A stretch of 64,000 bases of DNA from Halorussus halobius (GCF_004765805.1 NZ_SBIU01000005.1:248001-312000); one strand, 5' to 3'. Counted from the first letter of the stretch, positions 1 through 11,366 are shown. Numbers and translations: made by a program. Notes: generated by a model from the sequence alone, not told the origin.

Positions 1-723
1 GTCCGGCCCGTCCGGGCGTACCCGGGCGTCGACGCGCTCCAGCCCGAGACCGACATGGTGTTCGTACGCGAGAACACCCAGGGCGTCTACGCGGGCCACG
101 AGACGGACGTCGCACCGGGCGTGCGGACACTGACACGCGTGATTACCGAGTCGGCGTCCGAGGAAATCGCGCGTTACGCCTTCGAGTACGCCGCCGAGCG
201 CGGCCTCGACGTGACCATCGCGCACAAGGCGAACGTGATGCGGCGGACCGACGGCCTGTTCCTCGAAACCGCCGAGTCGGTCGCCGGGGAGTTCGACGTG
301 AGTTACGACGACGCGCTGATGGACGCGCTGGCGATGCACCTCGTCCAGCGTCCGGAGGACTACGACGTCGTGGTGTGCCCGAACCTCGCGGGCGACGTGC
401 TGTCGGACCTCGCGGCCGGACTGGTGGGCGGACTCGGCCTCCTGCCGAGCGCGAACGTGGGCCACGAGCGCGGGCTGTTCGAGCCGGTCCACGGCAGCGC
501 GCCCGACATCGCCGGGCAGGGCGTCGCCAACCCGTCGGCGATGATACTGTCGGCCGCGCTGTTGCTGGAGTATCTTGGCCACGACGCGGCCGGCGAGCGC
601 GTCCGGGGCGCGGTCGAGGCGACGCTGGCGAACGGACCGCACACGCCCGACCTCGGCGGGAGCGCCACGACGCAGGACGTGACCGAGGCGGTCGTCGAGC
701 GCGTCGAGAGCGACGAGAACTAA
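1..723 (+). CDS. leuB: 3-isopropylmalate dehydrogenase, C-terminal part (cut by window edge)
   Basis: Reading frame 1 is open from the first base and stops at TAA 721-723, so the N-terminal part lies outside the window. The protein is a beta-decarboxylating dehydrogenase that oxidises 3-isopropylmalate to 2-oxoisocaproate with NAD in leucine synthesis. Visible family motifs are [10 protein letters not shown] (substrate and metal site), the [10 protein letters not shown] segment, the [19 protein letters not shown] block and the nucleotide-binding loop [14 protein letters not shown]. Isocitrate and tartrate dehydrogenases share this fold. The Leu-type assignment rests on length and loop context rather than on seeing the specificity helix. 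Confidence 0.85.
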   Translation, partial: VRPVRAYPGVDALQPETDMVFVRENTQGVYAGHETDVAPGVRTLTRVITESASEEIARYAFEYAAERGLDVTIAHKANVMRRTDGLFLETAESVAGEFDVSYDDALMDALAMHLVQRPEDYDVVVCPNLAGDVLSDLAAGLVGGLGLLPSANVGHERGLFEPVHGSAPDIAGQGVANPSAMILSAALLLEYLGHDAAGERVRGAVEATLANGPHTPDLGGSATTQDVTEAVVERVESDEN

Positions 724-734
724 AGTTCGAGACG

Positions 735-926
735 TTATCGGAGCGGGTCGCGTCCGCCGATGAGGTTCGTCGTGTCGACCTCGTCGGCGCGCGCGCCGCC
801 TTTCTTGACCTCCGTGGCCGTCATGCACTCCAGACAGCCGAACACTTCGTTGCGGTTGTTGCCGAAGACGCGTGCGAAGTCCCGCGTCACGAACGAACCG
901 CAGCTCTGGCATCGGTTCTCCGCCAT
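735..926 (-). CDS. Small haloarchaeal zinc-finger protein (DUF7563-like)
   Basis: A 63-residue acidic protein starting at ATG 926-924. It carries two Cys pairs, CQSC near the N terminus and CLEC about 30 residues later, around the conserved core GSFVTRDFARVFGNN. This matches my memory of a small single zinc-knuckle family common in haloarchaea (DUF7563). A longer start at ATG 968-966 would add 14 residues; I prefer the shorter form because the family normally begins just before the first Cys pair. It converges on leuB with 11 bases between. Function is unknown; nucleic-acid or protein binding is plausible. Confidence 0.7.
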   Translation of the reverse strand: MAENRCQSCGSFVTRDFARVFGNNRNEVFGCLECMTATEVKKGGARADEVDTTNLIGGRDPLR

Positions 927-1196
927 CGTGTCGTCGCCGTTGGTGAGTCTGTTGTCGGTCGTGGTCATGTCTGGCCCTCGGCGATAGATACACGCCATCC
1001 TACCCACTTTGTTATCCAGTACCTACACACCCGTAAGCAACGATTAGCCCGGCCAGTAACCGGTTGTTTCGGGGTCTTCGGTCGCCCGCAGTGTTTATAC
1101 GGCCGCCGAGAATCGCCCTCGGAGTCGCGTGGCGACCGCACCGAAACCCTGCCACGACCCGCCCGATTTAACCGCCGCCGGTCGTATCCATCCCGC

Positions 1197-2258
1197 ATGA
1201 GAGCAGCAGTCCTGACCGAGTACGGCGAGCCGCTCGAGATCGAGTCGGTGCCCGACCCCGAGCCGGCCGACAACGGCGTCGTCGTCGAGACCGAGGCGTG
1301 TGGCATCTGTCGGAGCGACTGGCACGCGTGGAAGGGCCACGGCGAGTGGGCCGACGACCGGGTCCCCGAGGGCCAGATTCTCGGCCACGAGCCGGCGGGC
1401 CGGGTCGTCGCGGTCGGGTCGGGCGTCGAGCGCGTGCGCGAGGGCGACCGCATCGCCGTCCCGTTCAACCTCGGCCGGGGCGACTGCGAGCACTGCCGGA
1501 ACGGCCACGGCAACGTCTGCGAGGACGGCCTCGCGCTGGGCTTCGAGGCGGACGCGCCCGGCGCGTTCGCCGAGCAGGTCCACGTCCCGCACGCCGACTA
1601 CAACGCGGTCCACCTGCCCGACGGCGTCTCGCCGACCGAGATGGCCAGCCTCGGCTGCCGGTTCGCCACGGCGTACCACGGGCTGGCCCACCGCGCGGAC
1701 CTCGCGCCCGGCGACTGGGTGGCGGTCCACGGCTGCGGCGGCGTCGGCCTCTCGGCGGTCCACGTCGCCGACGCGCTGGGCGCGAACCCGGTCGCGGTCG
1801 ATCTCGACGAGGCGGCGCTGGCGAAGGCCCGCGAACTCGGGGCGGCGGAGACGGTTCCCGCCAGCGAGGTCGTGGACGTGCCTTCGGAGGTCCGGGACCT
1901 CACGGACGGCGGGGCGCACGTCTCGGTCGACGCGCTCGGCATCGCCGAGACGTGTCGCAACTCGGTGGCCTGTCTCCGGGCGCGGGGCCAGCACCTCCAG
2001 TTCGGGCTGACCACCGACGAGGAGCGCGGCGAGGTCTCGCTGCCAACCGACGCGATGACCCAGAGCGAGATCACCTTCCTCGGCTCGCGCGGGATGCCGC
2101 CCACGCGGTACGGCGAACTCCTCCGGATGGTCGAGCGCGGGACGGTCTCGCCCGCCGCACTGGTGACCGACGAGGTCGCGCTCGCGGACGTGCCCGACCG
2201 CCTCGACGCGATGGACGACTTCGGCGTCGTCGGCATCGAAGTGGTGACGGCGTTCTGA
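1197..2258 (+). CDS. Zinc-dependent alcohol dehydrogenase (MDR family)
   Basis: A 353-residue medium-chain dehydrogenase that should oxidise an alcohol with NAD(P). The catalytic zinc ligands are visible in CGICRSDWH and GHEPAG. The structural zinc loop reads GRGDCEHC..GNVC, so the first of the four usual cysteines is Arg here. The Rossmann motif is HGCGGVGLSAV, and an acidic residue follows the second strand (AVDLDEA), which favours NAD(H). The start at 1197 fits an AT-rich box (ATTTAA) about 30 bases upstream, so the mRNA is probably leaderless. The in-frame extension to 375 is antisense-like coding shadow and is not used. The substrate cannot be read from sequence. Confidence 0.88.
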   Translation: MRAAVLTEYGEPLEIESVPDPEPADNGVVVETEACGICRSDWHAWKGHGEWADDRVPEGQILGHEPAGRVVAVGSGVERVREGDRIAVPFNLGRGDCEHCRNGHGNVCEDGLALGFEADAPGAFAEQVHVPHADYNAVHLPDGVSPTEMASLGCRFATAYHGLAHRADLAPGDWVAVHGCGGVGLSAVHVADALGANPVAVDLDEAALAKARELGAAETVPASEVVDVPSEVRDLTDGGAHVSVDALGIAETCRNSVACLRARGQHLQFGLTTDEERGEVSLPTDAMTQSEITFLGSRGMPPTRYGELLRMVERGTVSPAALVTDEVALADVPDRLDAMDDFGVVGIEVVTAF

Positions 2259-2334
2259 GCCGCCCTCGCGGGTCGAAACGCTCGGTCCGACGGTCAAGAC
2301 TTAACACCTCCGGACGAGGAGTACGCGTAGGAAG

Positions 2335-3321
2335 ATGGTACGCTCGGAAAGACACGTTTCCCGCGTTCTCACCAAGTGTAAGATCGACCACGCGCCCGAC
2401 CCGCGCGCGACGGTCTTCGACGTGTCCGCTGCTCTCGCTGACGGCGCTGTTCTGCTCTCGGGAGCCGTCCTGACCGACGACCTGAAGCGCCGCGCGGTCG
2501 CGGCTGTCGAGGCCACGACCGACGCGGCGGTCGGAGCCACCGACGTAACGGTGCTCGAGCGGTCGGCCCACGACCGGACCGTCACCGTGCCGGTCGCGCC
2601 GGTCCGCGACGACCCCGACGCCGACGCCGAGCAGGTGACCCAGCTACTCTACGGCGCGGACGTGACGGCGTACGACGCTTCCGACGGGTGGCGACGGGTT
2701 CGGACACCGGGCGGGTACGTCGGATGGGTCGAAGGGAACTCCCTCGGAGTTCCGACCGACGTCCGGGCCGACGCCGTGATCTCGGCGGCGACGGCCGACG
2801 TGGGAGACGACCCCGGACTCCTCTACGCGGGCACCGAGTGTGAAGTCGTCGAGGACGGCGACCCGACGCGCGTCAGGTTCCGGACCGGCGTCGAACACTC
2901 GGTGCCCGACGACGCCGTGGCGGCGCTCCCGTCGGCTCCGACTCCCGAAAACGTGGTCGAGACTGCCCGCGAATACCTCGGCACCGAGTACGTCTGGGGC
3001 GGCATGACCGTCGAGGGAATCGATTGCTCGGGGCTGACGTGGATGGCCTACCGCCGGAACGGGGTGACGCTTCCCCGGGACGCCGACCTCCAGCGCCGGA
3101 TGGGCGAGGAGGTCGCCCGTGACGAACTCGACCCCGCCAGGCTCGCTCCCGGCGATTTGCTATTCTTCCCCGGTCACGTCGCGATGAGCCTCGGAGGCGA
3201 GCGGTTCGTCCACGCCGAGGGCGACGCGGACGAGGTCGTCGTCGACAGTTTCGACCCCGACGCCGACCGGTACAACGAGCGCCTCCACGAGCAGTTCGAA
3301 CTCGCGACCCGACTCCTCTGA
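2335..3321 (+). CDS. YkfC-like NlpC/P60 gamma-D-glutamyl-diamino acid endopeptidase with two SH3b domains
   Basis: 328 residues. Two SH3b-like domains (about 84-138 and 140-195) are followed by an NlpC/P60 peptidase domain (about 203-328). The catalytic triad is readable as Cys231 in DCSG, His281 in PGHVAM and His293 in FVHAEG. Spacing and the Asp-Cys-Ser context match Bacillus YkfC as I recall it (Cys238, His291, His303). That enzyme cuts L-Ala-gamma-D-Glu from diaminopimelate in murein peptides. No signal peptide or lipobox is visible, so it should act in the cytoplasm on imported peptides. A TATA-like TTAACA lies about 30 bases upstream. It opens the peptidase/Dpp region. Substrate is inferred from family and context. 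Confidence 0.82.
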   Translation: MVRSERHVSRVLTKCKIDHAPDPRATVFDVSAALADGAVLLSGAVLTDDLKRRAVAAVEATTDAAVGATDVTVLERSAHDRTVTVPVAPVRDDPDADAEQVTQLLYGADVTAYDASDGWRRVRTPGGYVGWVEGNSLGVPTDVRADAVISAATADVGDDPGLLYAGTECEVVEDGDPTRVRFRTGVEHSVPDDAVAALPSAPTPENVVETAREYLGTEYVWGGMTVEGIDCSGLTWMAYRRNGVTLPRDADLQRRMGEEVARDELDPARLAPGDLLFFPGHVAMSLGGERFVHAEGDADEVVVDSFDPDADRYNERLHEQFELATRLL

Positions 3322-3563
3322 GTCGGGGACGTCCGTAGTTCCGACCCCGAACGGGAGGTCGCTCGCGACGCCGACCGCAACGGAGGCCGCGTTCGGGGCT
3401 GACGCCGAACCAGACCGCGCAGTCAGTCCGGAACGCCGGCGCACGTGGAATCGAACCCGAACTGGGCGGGGTCCGACCGACGACCTCTCGGGGGTGCTCG
3501 TGATGCCCGACCTCCGGGCTCGAAGACGGCGTGACGACGACGCGAAACTCACCACGAACAATA

Positions 3564-3570
3564 CATTAAT
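3564..3570 (+). promoter_or_regulatory. TATA box of the HTH-10 gene
   Basis: CATTAAT lies 28-34 bases before the ATG at 3598 in an otherwise GC-rich gap. This spacing implies transcription starting at or next to the start codon. It also favours ATG 3598 over the in-frame ATG at 3583. Confidence 0.55.
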
Positions 3571-3597
3571 GTCCTTCGTCTCGTGCTATCGTCACAC

Positions 3598-4332
3598 ATG
3601 AGCGTCACCCTCTTCTCCGACGAGGACGCAGATATCACGTACAAGCAGGTCGAGCTTCACCTGTGGCATCCCGGCTGTTGGACCCTCGAAGTCACTGCCG
3701 ACCTCCCGGACACGCACCTCCTCGAGAAGTCCCTGTATCCGACCGACGAACAGGTGAAAGGCGACTTCCTGCTCGTCTCGGACGGCGAGGTGCCGATTTC
3801 CGAGTTCATCGAATCGATAGACGACCACCGCGCGGTCGACGAGGTGGCGGTGTTGAAACAGTCCGCCGAGCGTGCGCGAGCCGTCGTCAACTACGACCGG
3901 TCGACCAGCGTCGTCCCCAACATCGTCAACTCGGAGTTCATGCCGGTCGATCCCGTCTACATCACCGACGGCGTCGAGTACTGGACGGTCCTCGTGAAGG
4001 CCGACCGCCTCGGCGACATTATCGACTCGATGTGCGCGGAGTACGACGTCGACATCGACGCCATCCAGCGAGCCGACTCGAAGGAGAACGTCGAGTTCGC
4101 CGACTTCGTCGACAAGGCGTCCGACCGGCTCTCGGAACGCCAGACCGAGAGCCTCATGGAGGCCCAGGAGGTCGGCTACTACAACTGGCCCCGGGAGGTG
4201 TCGGCCAATGCGGTGGGCGAGCGACTCGACGTGAGCAACCCGACCGTCCTCGAACACCTCCGGAAGGGCGAGCAGAAAGTGCTCAACCTCTTTCTCGACA
4301 AGCTCAGCAGGCGCGACGGGAGGTATCGGTGA
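3598..4332 (+). CDS. HTH-10 (bacterio-opsin activator type) transcriptional regulator
   Basis: 244 residues. The N-terminal ~180 residues form a sensor-like domain of the kind seen in haloarchaeal Bat-type regulators. The C terminus holds the HTH-10 domain: LSERQTESLMEAQEVGYYNWPRE, then a helix-turn-helix around ANAVGERLDVSNPTVLEHLRKG. No phosphoacceptor or GAF/PAS motif is obvious. It lies alone between the YkfC-like gene and the class C hydrolase on the same strand, so it is a candidate local regulator of the peptide-degradation genes. Its ligand is unknown. The 276-base gap before it contains its TATA box and nothing else I can recognise. Confidence 0.85.
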   Translation: MSVTLFSDEDADITYKQVELHLWHPGCWTLEVTADLPDTHLLEKSLYPTDEQVKGDFLLVSDGEVPISEFIESIDDHRAVDEVAVLKQSAERARAVVNYDRSTSVVPNIVNSEFMPVDPVYITDGVEYWTVLVKADRLGDIIDSMCAEYDVDIDAIQRADSKENVEFADFVDKASDRLSERQTESLMEAQEVGYYNWPREVSANAVGERLDVSNPTVLEHLRKGEQKVLNLFLDKLSRRDGRYR

Positions 4333-4534
4333 CCGAGTCGTCCGCCCCCGGCGTTGTCGCCCCGGGCGCTCCCGGCGCGTCCGGGTGGTCGACTGACGGC
4401 GGGGTCGTCGCGGCAACTGACGACGGGAACGACGGGGCGGGCCCGTTGGGCTCGCCCGCCAGGGCCAACGGCTTGCCGGCGGACGCGGAAACCGGACCCC
4501 TGCCAGAGATGACCCACGCGTCCGCCGACTACCG

Positions 4535-5593
4535 ATGACTGGTCCGAACCGCGCCGAATACGACGCCGACGACCCCCTCGACTCGCTCCTCTCGGCGGGT
4601 GTCGTGGCTGAAGTCTACCCCGGCGCGGTCGCCGCAGTCGGGTCGAGCGACGGCGTCGATCGCCTGCTCGCGGTCGGCGAGGTCGACCCCGAGCGGGGAG
4701 CCGCCGCGACCCCGAACACCGTCTTCGACGCCGCGTCGCTCACCAAGCCGGTCGTGACCGCGACGGTCGTGCTCTCGCTGGTCGAACGCGGCGTCCTCGC
4801 GATGGCTGACCCCATCGGCGCGTACGTCCCGGCGCTCGACGGACGCGAGCGTGGCGAGATACCGCTCGACGCGTTCCTGACCCACACCTCGGGATTACGA
4901 CCGTACGCCTTCTCGGAGGCGTGGGAGACGCCCGACGAGGCGTTCGCGGACCTCTACTCGCGGGACCTCCTCGAAGCGCCGCCCGGCGAGCGGGTCGAAT
5001 ACAGTTGTCTCAACTACGTCCACCTCGCGGACGTCGCGTCCCGAGCGACCGGCCGGCCGTTCCCCGAACTCGCGCGTGACCTCGTCTTCGACCCCGCCGG
5101 AATGACTGACTCGCGGGTCGGGTCGCCCCCTGCGGACGTCGGCTCGGTCGCACCCACCTTCGACCGGGAGTACCGCAACCGGACGCTCCGGGGCGAGATT
5201 CACGACCCCATCGCGTGGAAGCTCGCGGGCGCGAGCGGCAACGCGGGGCTGTTTACTACCGCGACCGACCTCGCCCGGTTCGCTCGGGCGCTGCTCGACG
5301 GCGGTGGCGTTCTCTCGGCCGGCACGGTAGCCGCGCTCTCGACTGACCGCACCCCGGAACTCGACGAGCCGCGGGGTCTCGGCTGGAAACTCGTCCGCGG
5401 CGGCTCGGCCCCGCTGGGCTGGTCGACCGACGCCGTCGGCCACACCGGCTACACCGGCACGTCGCTCTGGATCGACCTCGCTCGCGACCGGTTCGGCGTC
5501 CTCCTGACGAACGAGGTCTACCACGGCAAGAACGGCGGCATCGTAGACGTTCGCAGGCGGTTCCGCGCCATCGTTGCGAGCGGGCGATACTAG
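4535..5593 (+). CDS. Class C beta-lactamase-fold serine hydrolase (DD-peptidase/esterase family)
   Basis: 352 residues with the full active-site set of the beta-lactamase/DD-peptidase fold: Ser68-Leu-Thr-Lys71 (SxxK), Tyr156-Ser-Cys-Leu-Asn160 (YxN-type) and His303-Thr-Gly (replacing Lys-Thr-Gly, as in class C-related peptidases and esterases). No signal peptide is seen, so a cytoplasmic location is likely. Members include D-aminopeptidases, DD-carboxypeptidases and carboxylesterases. Context with a DD-peptidase and a peptide importer favours hydrolysis of D-amino-acid-containing peptides, but this is inference. It converges on the S13 gene with about 114 bases between. The region 4333-4534 before it holds nothing I can support. 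Confidence 0.82.
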   Translation: MTGPNRAEYDADDPLDSLLSAGVVAEVYPGAVAAVGSSDGVDRLLAVGEVDPERGAAATPNTVFDAASLTKPVVTATVVLSLVERGVLAMADPIGAYVPALDGRERGEIPLDAFLTHTSGLRPYAFSEAWETPDEAFADLYSRDLLEAPPGERVEYSCLNYVHLADVASRATGRPFPELARDLVFDPAGMTDSRVGSPPADVGSVAPTFDREYRNRTLRGEIHDPIAWKLAGASGNAGLFTTATDLARFARALLDGGGVLSAGTVAALSTDRTPELDEPRGLGWKLVRGGSAPLGWSTDAVGHTGYTGTSLWIDLARDRFGVLLTNEVYHGKNGGIVDVRRRFRAIVASGRY

Positions 5594-5707
5594 GGGCCGG
5601 TCGACCGGTGGTTCGTCGCTGCACGCCGCCGCGGGGCGGCCGGTCACGCCGACCACCGAACGCTCCGCGGCGGGACCCGCTTGCCGATTCCGGCGCGACG
5701 GAGTGGG

Positions 5708-6990
5708 TTACCGGAGGGCCCGGACGAAGGCGTCCTGTCGCTGGCGGGCCGCCTCGACGTCTCCCGCCAGCCCACCGAACACGACCGAGAACGTCACGTC
5801 GGGGTCGCCATCCCGGTGCAGGACGCCCGAGAGCGCGCTCGCGCCCGTGAGGGTTCCCGTCTTCGCTCGGACGCCCGGCACGTCGCCGAGCCGGTTCCGT
5901 AGGGTCCCCTCGCCCGATTCGGGGAGCGAGTTCCGGAAGGCGTCGGCCCACGGTTGTTCGCGCGCCCATTCGAGCAGGTTCACGAGTGCGCGGGCTGTCA
6001 CGAGATTGTACCGCGACAGCCCCGACCCGTCGCGGATTCGACACGCGACGGCACCGCGCTCCTCGAGGAAGTCGGTGGCGAGGTCGCTCCACAGCTCCCA
6101 CGTGCCGGTCCGGTCGTCGCTGCGCTCGGCGGCTACCGTGCGGGCGAGCTGTTCGGCCACGAAGTTGTCCGAGTGTACGGTCATCTCGCGAGCGAGGTGC
6201 GACAGCGGCTCGGACTCGACGCGCGCCGAGAACTCGGGGGTCCCCTCCAAACCCCGCCCGACGCGGACCTCGCCCGCCACGTCGACGCCAGCCTCGGCGA
6301 GCGCCTCGCGGAAGGCCTCCCCGAAGTGACGCTCGGGCTCGGCGACCGGGGCGCGCTCGGTCCGGTCAGTTCCGGCCGGGAGCGACCCTTCGACCCGTAT
6401 CACGCCGGTTTCGGGGGCCGCGTAGATACGGAGGTCGTCCTCGCCCACGTCGATGTCGGATTCGACCGCGACGACCCCCGTGTCGGGGGCGACGCCCACC
6501 TCGAAGTCACCCGACTCGTCGCAGGTCACTTCGACCGTGAGGAGGTTCCCGTCGAGCGCGAGTGCGGTGCTCCGAGCGCCGTAGTAGTACCGCTGGTCGC
6601 CCCACGTCCAACCGGGCCCGAGTTGTTGGTCGCCGAACCGACTCCCGTCGAGCTGGAGGTCTCCCCGGACGACCTCAACCTCCTCGGCGACGTTCCGGGC
6701 GAGTTTCTCGAGGTCGTCGTATCCGAGGTCCGGCTGGCCCGTCCCGACGACGACGAGGTCGCCGTCGAGGCGACCGTCCCGAGCGCTTCCGTGACCTTCG
6801 ACTCGCGTTTCGAACCGATAGTCGGGGCCGAGCACGTCGAGCGCGAGGGCGACGGTCAGGAGCTTGGTATTCGACGCCGGGGCGAGCGCTCTATCCGCGT
6901 CGTGGCTCGCGACCACCTCGCCGTGTTCGTCGCGGGCCAGGGCGGAGACGCTCGCGCCCTCGATGTCAGTGAGGTGGGTGGTCGGGTCGG

Positions 6991-6994
<4 letters not shown>
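5708..6994 (-). CDS. dacB: D-alanyl-D-alanine carboxypeptidase, S13 (PBP4/DacB) family, cytoplasmic
   Basis: 428 residues from GTG 6994-6992, whose GTGA overlaps the stop of the upstream DppF gene; this translational coupling decides the start over the ATG at 7033. Active-site motifs are Ser41-Asn-Thr-Lys44, Ser275-Asp-Asn277 and Lys378-Thr-Gly380, with the family's large insertion between the first two. S13 enzymes remove terminal D-Ala from murein peptides or cut cross-links. Bacterial DacB is exported; this one starts directly at the fold with no Sec or Tat signal, so it should work in the cytoplasm. As last gene of the Dpp operon it probably trims imported peptides. Confidence 0.88.
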
Positions 6995-8279
<1,285 letters not shown>

Positions 8280-8283
<4 letters not shown>

Positions 8284-9320
8284 CGGTCCCCTCCCGTCCT
8301 ACCGACGCCGGTGTCGGGCCGACCGGTCTCGTGGAGTTTCGGGTCCCCGTCACCGCCTTCTTCGTAGCGCAGACACGCGGCCGCGTGGTCCGGTCCGATG
8401 TCGTAGTCCGGGGGTTCGGCCCGCGAGCAGTCGTCGAACGCAACCGGACACCGGGTCCGGTATCGACACCCCGACGGCGGGTCGACCGCGCTCGGCATCG
8501 ACCCCTCGATGGGGTCGAGTGCGTCGGTCCGCCGGTCGGCCGTCACCGTCGAGCGCAACAACGCCTGCGTGTAGGGGTGTTTGGGGTTGCGATACAGCTC
8601 CTCGTAGGGTGCGGTTTCGGCCATTTCTCCGAGGTACATCACGCCGACCCGATCGCAGACCTCGCGGACGACCCCGAGGTCGTGGGTCACGTATATCATG
8701 CCGGTGTCGTACTTCGTCTTGATATCGTCGAACAGCTCGAGAATCTGGGCCTGAATCGTCACGTCGAGGGCGGTCGTCGGCTCGTCGGCGATGATGAGAC
8801 TCGGCTCACAGGACAGCGCCATCGCGATGAGCGCGCGCTGTTGCATCCCGCCCGAGAACTCGTGGGGGTACTGGTTGGCCCGTTCGCCGGGGTCCGGGAT
8901 ACCGACGTCGTCGAGCAGTTCGACCGTTTGGTCCCACGCCTCCCCGTGGCTCACGTCGCGGTGGTGTTCGATGATCTCGGATATCTGGGTGCCGACCGTG
9001 AACACCGGGTTCAGTGCGCTCATCGGGTCCTGGAAGATGTACGAAATCTCGGTTCCCCGAACCTGCTCCCGGAGTTCCGCCTCGGAGTACTCCGTGAGGT
9101 CCTCGCCCTTGAACCGGATGTCGCCGGCTACGACGTGCCCGGGTGGTCTGATGAGCCCGAGCAGGCTCTTGACCGCCACGGACTTGCCCGCGCCGGACTC
9201 GCCCACCAGCCCGAAGGTCTCGCCGCGCTCGACCTCGAAACTCACGCCGTCGACCGCCTGTACGATGCCCGCCTCGGTGTAGAAGTACGTCCGGAGGTCC
9301 TCGACTTCCAGCAGCGCCAT
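8280..9320 (-). CDS. dppD: Dipeptide/oligopeptide ABC transporter ATP-binding protein (DppD-like)
   Basis: 346 residues, the second ATPase of the importer: Walker A GESGAGKSV, signature EFSGGMQQR, Walker B LIIADEPT and switch YVTHDLG. The C-terminal Cys motif is GCRYRTRCPVAF. ATG 9320-9318 shares one base with the dppC stop (TGATG), and its stop overlaps the dppF start, so translation of the operon is tightly coupled. It forms a heterodimer with the next ATPase on the cytoplasmic face of the DppBC channel. Confidence 0.93.
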
Positions 9321-10345
9321 CAGTCGTCACCTCCCGACTGGGGCCGGGTGTCCGTTCCGGTCGGACCACCGGCCGGGCCGCTCAGGTTCGAGTCGTCGCC
9401 CGGCATCGGCAGGTCGTCCTCGTCGAAGTCGTTTTTGAGCGAGGTCTTGGGGTCCATCGCGTCGCGCAGGCCGTCCCCGAGCATGTTGAATCCCATAACT
9501 GTGAAGAATATCATGATTCCGGGGAACGCCGCAACCCACGGCGCGACGAGGAGTGCCTGTTGGGCGTCGTTGAGCATCCGGCCCCACGACGCGGTCGGCG
9601 GCTGGACGCCGAACCCGAGAAAGGAGAGGGCGGCAGCCCCGATGATGATTCCACCCATCGAGAGGGTGGCCTGCACCAACACCGCCGCGAGGCCGTTGGG
9701 GACGATCTCCCGAAGGAGTATCTTGTGGGTCGGCAGCCCCGCTGCGCGTGCGGCGTCCACGTACTCCTCCTCCCGGATGGAGAGCACTTCCGAGCGCATC
9801 ACCCGCGCGTACGCGGGAACGCCGATGATGCCGTAGGCGATAAAGAGGTTGTAGACGCTGGGTCCCATGATCGCCATGAACGTCATGGCGAGTACGAGCG
9901 CGGGAATCGCGTACAGCACCTCGACCAATCGCATCAGCAGGTCGTCGACGTAGCCGCCCTTGTACGCGGCGAACGAGCCGACGAGGATACCGCCGGAAAA
10001 CGAGATGCCGACCGCGATGACGCCGATTGCGAGCGCGATGCGGCTCCCGTAGATTATGCGGGCGAGCACGTCCCGGCCGAACTGGTCGGTCCCCATCGGA
10101 TGTTCGGCCGATGGCGGTGCGTACGCATTTATCTGGTCGTGTTCGAGGGGGTCGGCGTGGAGCGCGGTGATGAGTTGTCGGTCGAGCAAGACCTTATCGA
10201 CGGTCGAGAAGAGCGCCATCGCCACGAGGAGGGCGATGATGACTCCGCCCACGAGGGCCGTGGGGCTGTGTCGAAGGTCTTTGAGCGTCGAGACGATTCC
10301 GCTATCCGTGAACTCCGAGTCGGCGACAGTTGATTTCGTACTCAT
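9320..10345 (-). CDS. dppC: Peptide ABC transporter permease (DppC-like)
   Basis: 341 residues with a first membrane helix near residues 33-50, a periplasmic-type loop, and the permease core of about five further helices. The EAA-type coupling loop reads YVDAARAAGLPTHKILLREIVPN. A hydrophilic Gly/Pro-rich tail of about 40 residues follows the last helix. It starts four bases beyond the dppB stop. It is one half of the translocation channel for di- and oligopeptides. Confidence 0.93.
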   Translation of the reverse strand: MSTKSTVADSEFTDSGIVSTLKDLRHSPTALVGGVIIALLVAMALFSTVDKVLLDRQLITALHADPLEHDQINAYAPPSAEHPMGTDQFGRDVLARIIYGSRIALAIGVIAVGISFSGGILVGSFAAYKGGYVDDLLMRLVEVLYAIPALVLAMTFMAIMGPSVYNLFIAYGIIGVPAYARVMRSEVLSIREEEYVDAARAAGLPTHKILLREIVPNGLAAVLVQATLSMGGIIIGAAALSFLGFGVQPPTASWGRMLNDAQQALLVAPWVAAFPGIMIFFTVMGFNMLGDGLRDAMDPKTSLKNDFDEDDLPMPGDDSNLSGPAGGPTGTDTRPQSGGDD

Positions 10346-10348
10346 TTT

Positions 10349-11299
10349 TCAGTCGTATCTGATTCTCGGGTCGATGTAGGCGTAGGCGAGGTCGGTCAGT
10401 AAGACGCCGACCAGGAACACCACGGCGAACACGACGTTGAGCCCGATGATGACCGCGTAGTCCTGGTCGAGCAGTCCGTGGTAGCCGAGCCGACCCATTC
10501 CGGGGATGGCGAAGATTTGTTCGACGACGACGCTTCCGTCCATCAGGAACGACAACTGAAGCCCAACGATGGTGATGAGCGGTAACAGCGCGTTCCGGAA
10601 CGCGTGTCGGAGCAGGATGCGCCGCTCGGGCAGGCCGTAGGCTCGCGCGGTCTCGATGTAATCCTGCGAGAGTTCTTCAACCATGCTCGACCGGGTCATC
10701 CGCATGAGCGTGGCAGTCTGTGCGGTCGCCAGCGTGATGATGGGGAGGACGAGGTGTCTGGCCGCCGCGACGGGGTCCTCGAGCGGCGAGACGTACCCCG
10801 ACGCCGGGAAGTAGCTGTACTCGTAGGCGAACAGGAAGATGAGCATCAGGCCGAGCCAGAAGTTCGGCGTCGAGAGCCCCGCCAGCCCGAAAAACCGGGA
10901 GACGTGGTCGCCAAACTGGTTGTGCCTGGCGGCGGCGTACACGCCCAACAGCAGGGCTGTCGGGAGCGCGATGAGGTACGACGTGCCCATCAGGAGCAGC
11001 GTCGGCCCGGCGCGCTCGATCATCAGTTCGCTGACCGGCTGTTTACGCATGAACGACTCGCCGAGGTCGAACTGGAGGAGCCGGACCATGTGGTCGATGT
11101 ACTGCTTCCAGAGCGGCTGGTCGAAGCCGTACTGGCGGATCAGTTCGTCGGCGAGCTGCTGGCTTGGATTGACGCCCAGGTAGATTCTGACCGGGTTTCC
11201 GGGAAGGGCGTGTATCATTACGAACGTGAGCGTGAACACGCCCAACAGCACGGGGAGTATCTGGAGTATTCTGCGTATCGTGTATTTATACAGGCTCAT
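10349..11299 (-). CDS. dppB: Peptide ABC transporter permease (DppB-like)
   Basis: 316 residues with six predicted membrane helices and the DppB-type N terminus (IRRILQILPVLLGVFTLTF, then HALPGNPV). The coupling loop reads YIETARAYGLPERRILLRH. It lies 67 bases after the stop of the binding-protein gene and just ahead of dppC, completing the order A-B-C-D-F. It pairs with DppC to form the membrane channel. Confidence 0.94.
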   Translation of the reverse strand: MSLYKYTIRRILQILPVLLGVFTLTFVMIHALPGNPVRIYLGVNPSQQLADELIRQYGFDQPLWKQYIDHMVRLLQFDLGESFMRKQPVSELMIERAGPTLLLMGTSYLIALPTALLLGVYAAARHNQFGDHVSRFFGLAGLSTPNFWLGLMLIFLFAYEYSYFPASGYVSPLEDPVAAARHLVLPIITLATAQTATLMRMTRSSMVEELSQDYIETARAYGLPERRILLRHAFRNALLPLITIVGLQLSFLMDGSVVVEQIFAIPGMGRLGYHGLLDQDYAVIIGLNVVFAVVFLVGVLLTDLAYAYIDPRIRYD

Positions 11300-11366
11300 G
11301 TCTCTCGGATGGTCGGCATTCTACTTTTCGTTGCAATGTGATAACTAAAACGCGGATGGTTGACCG

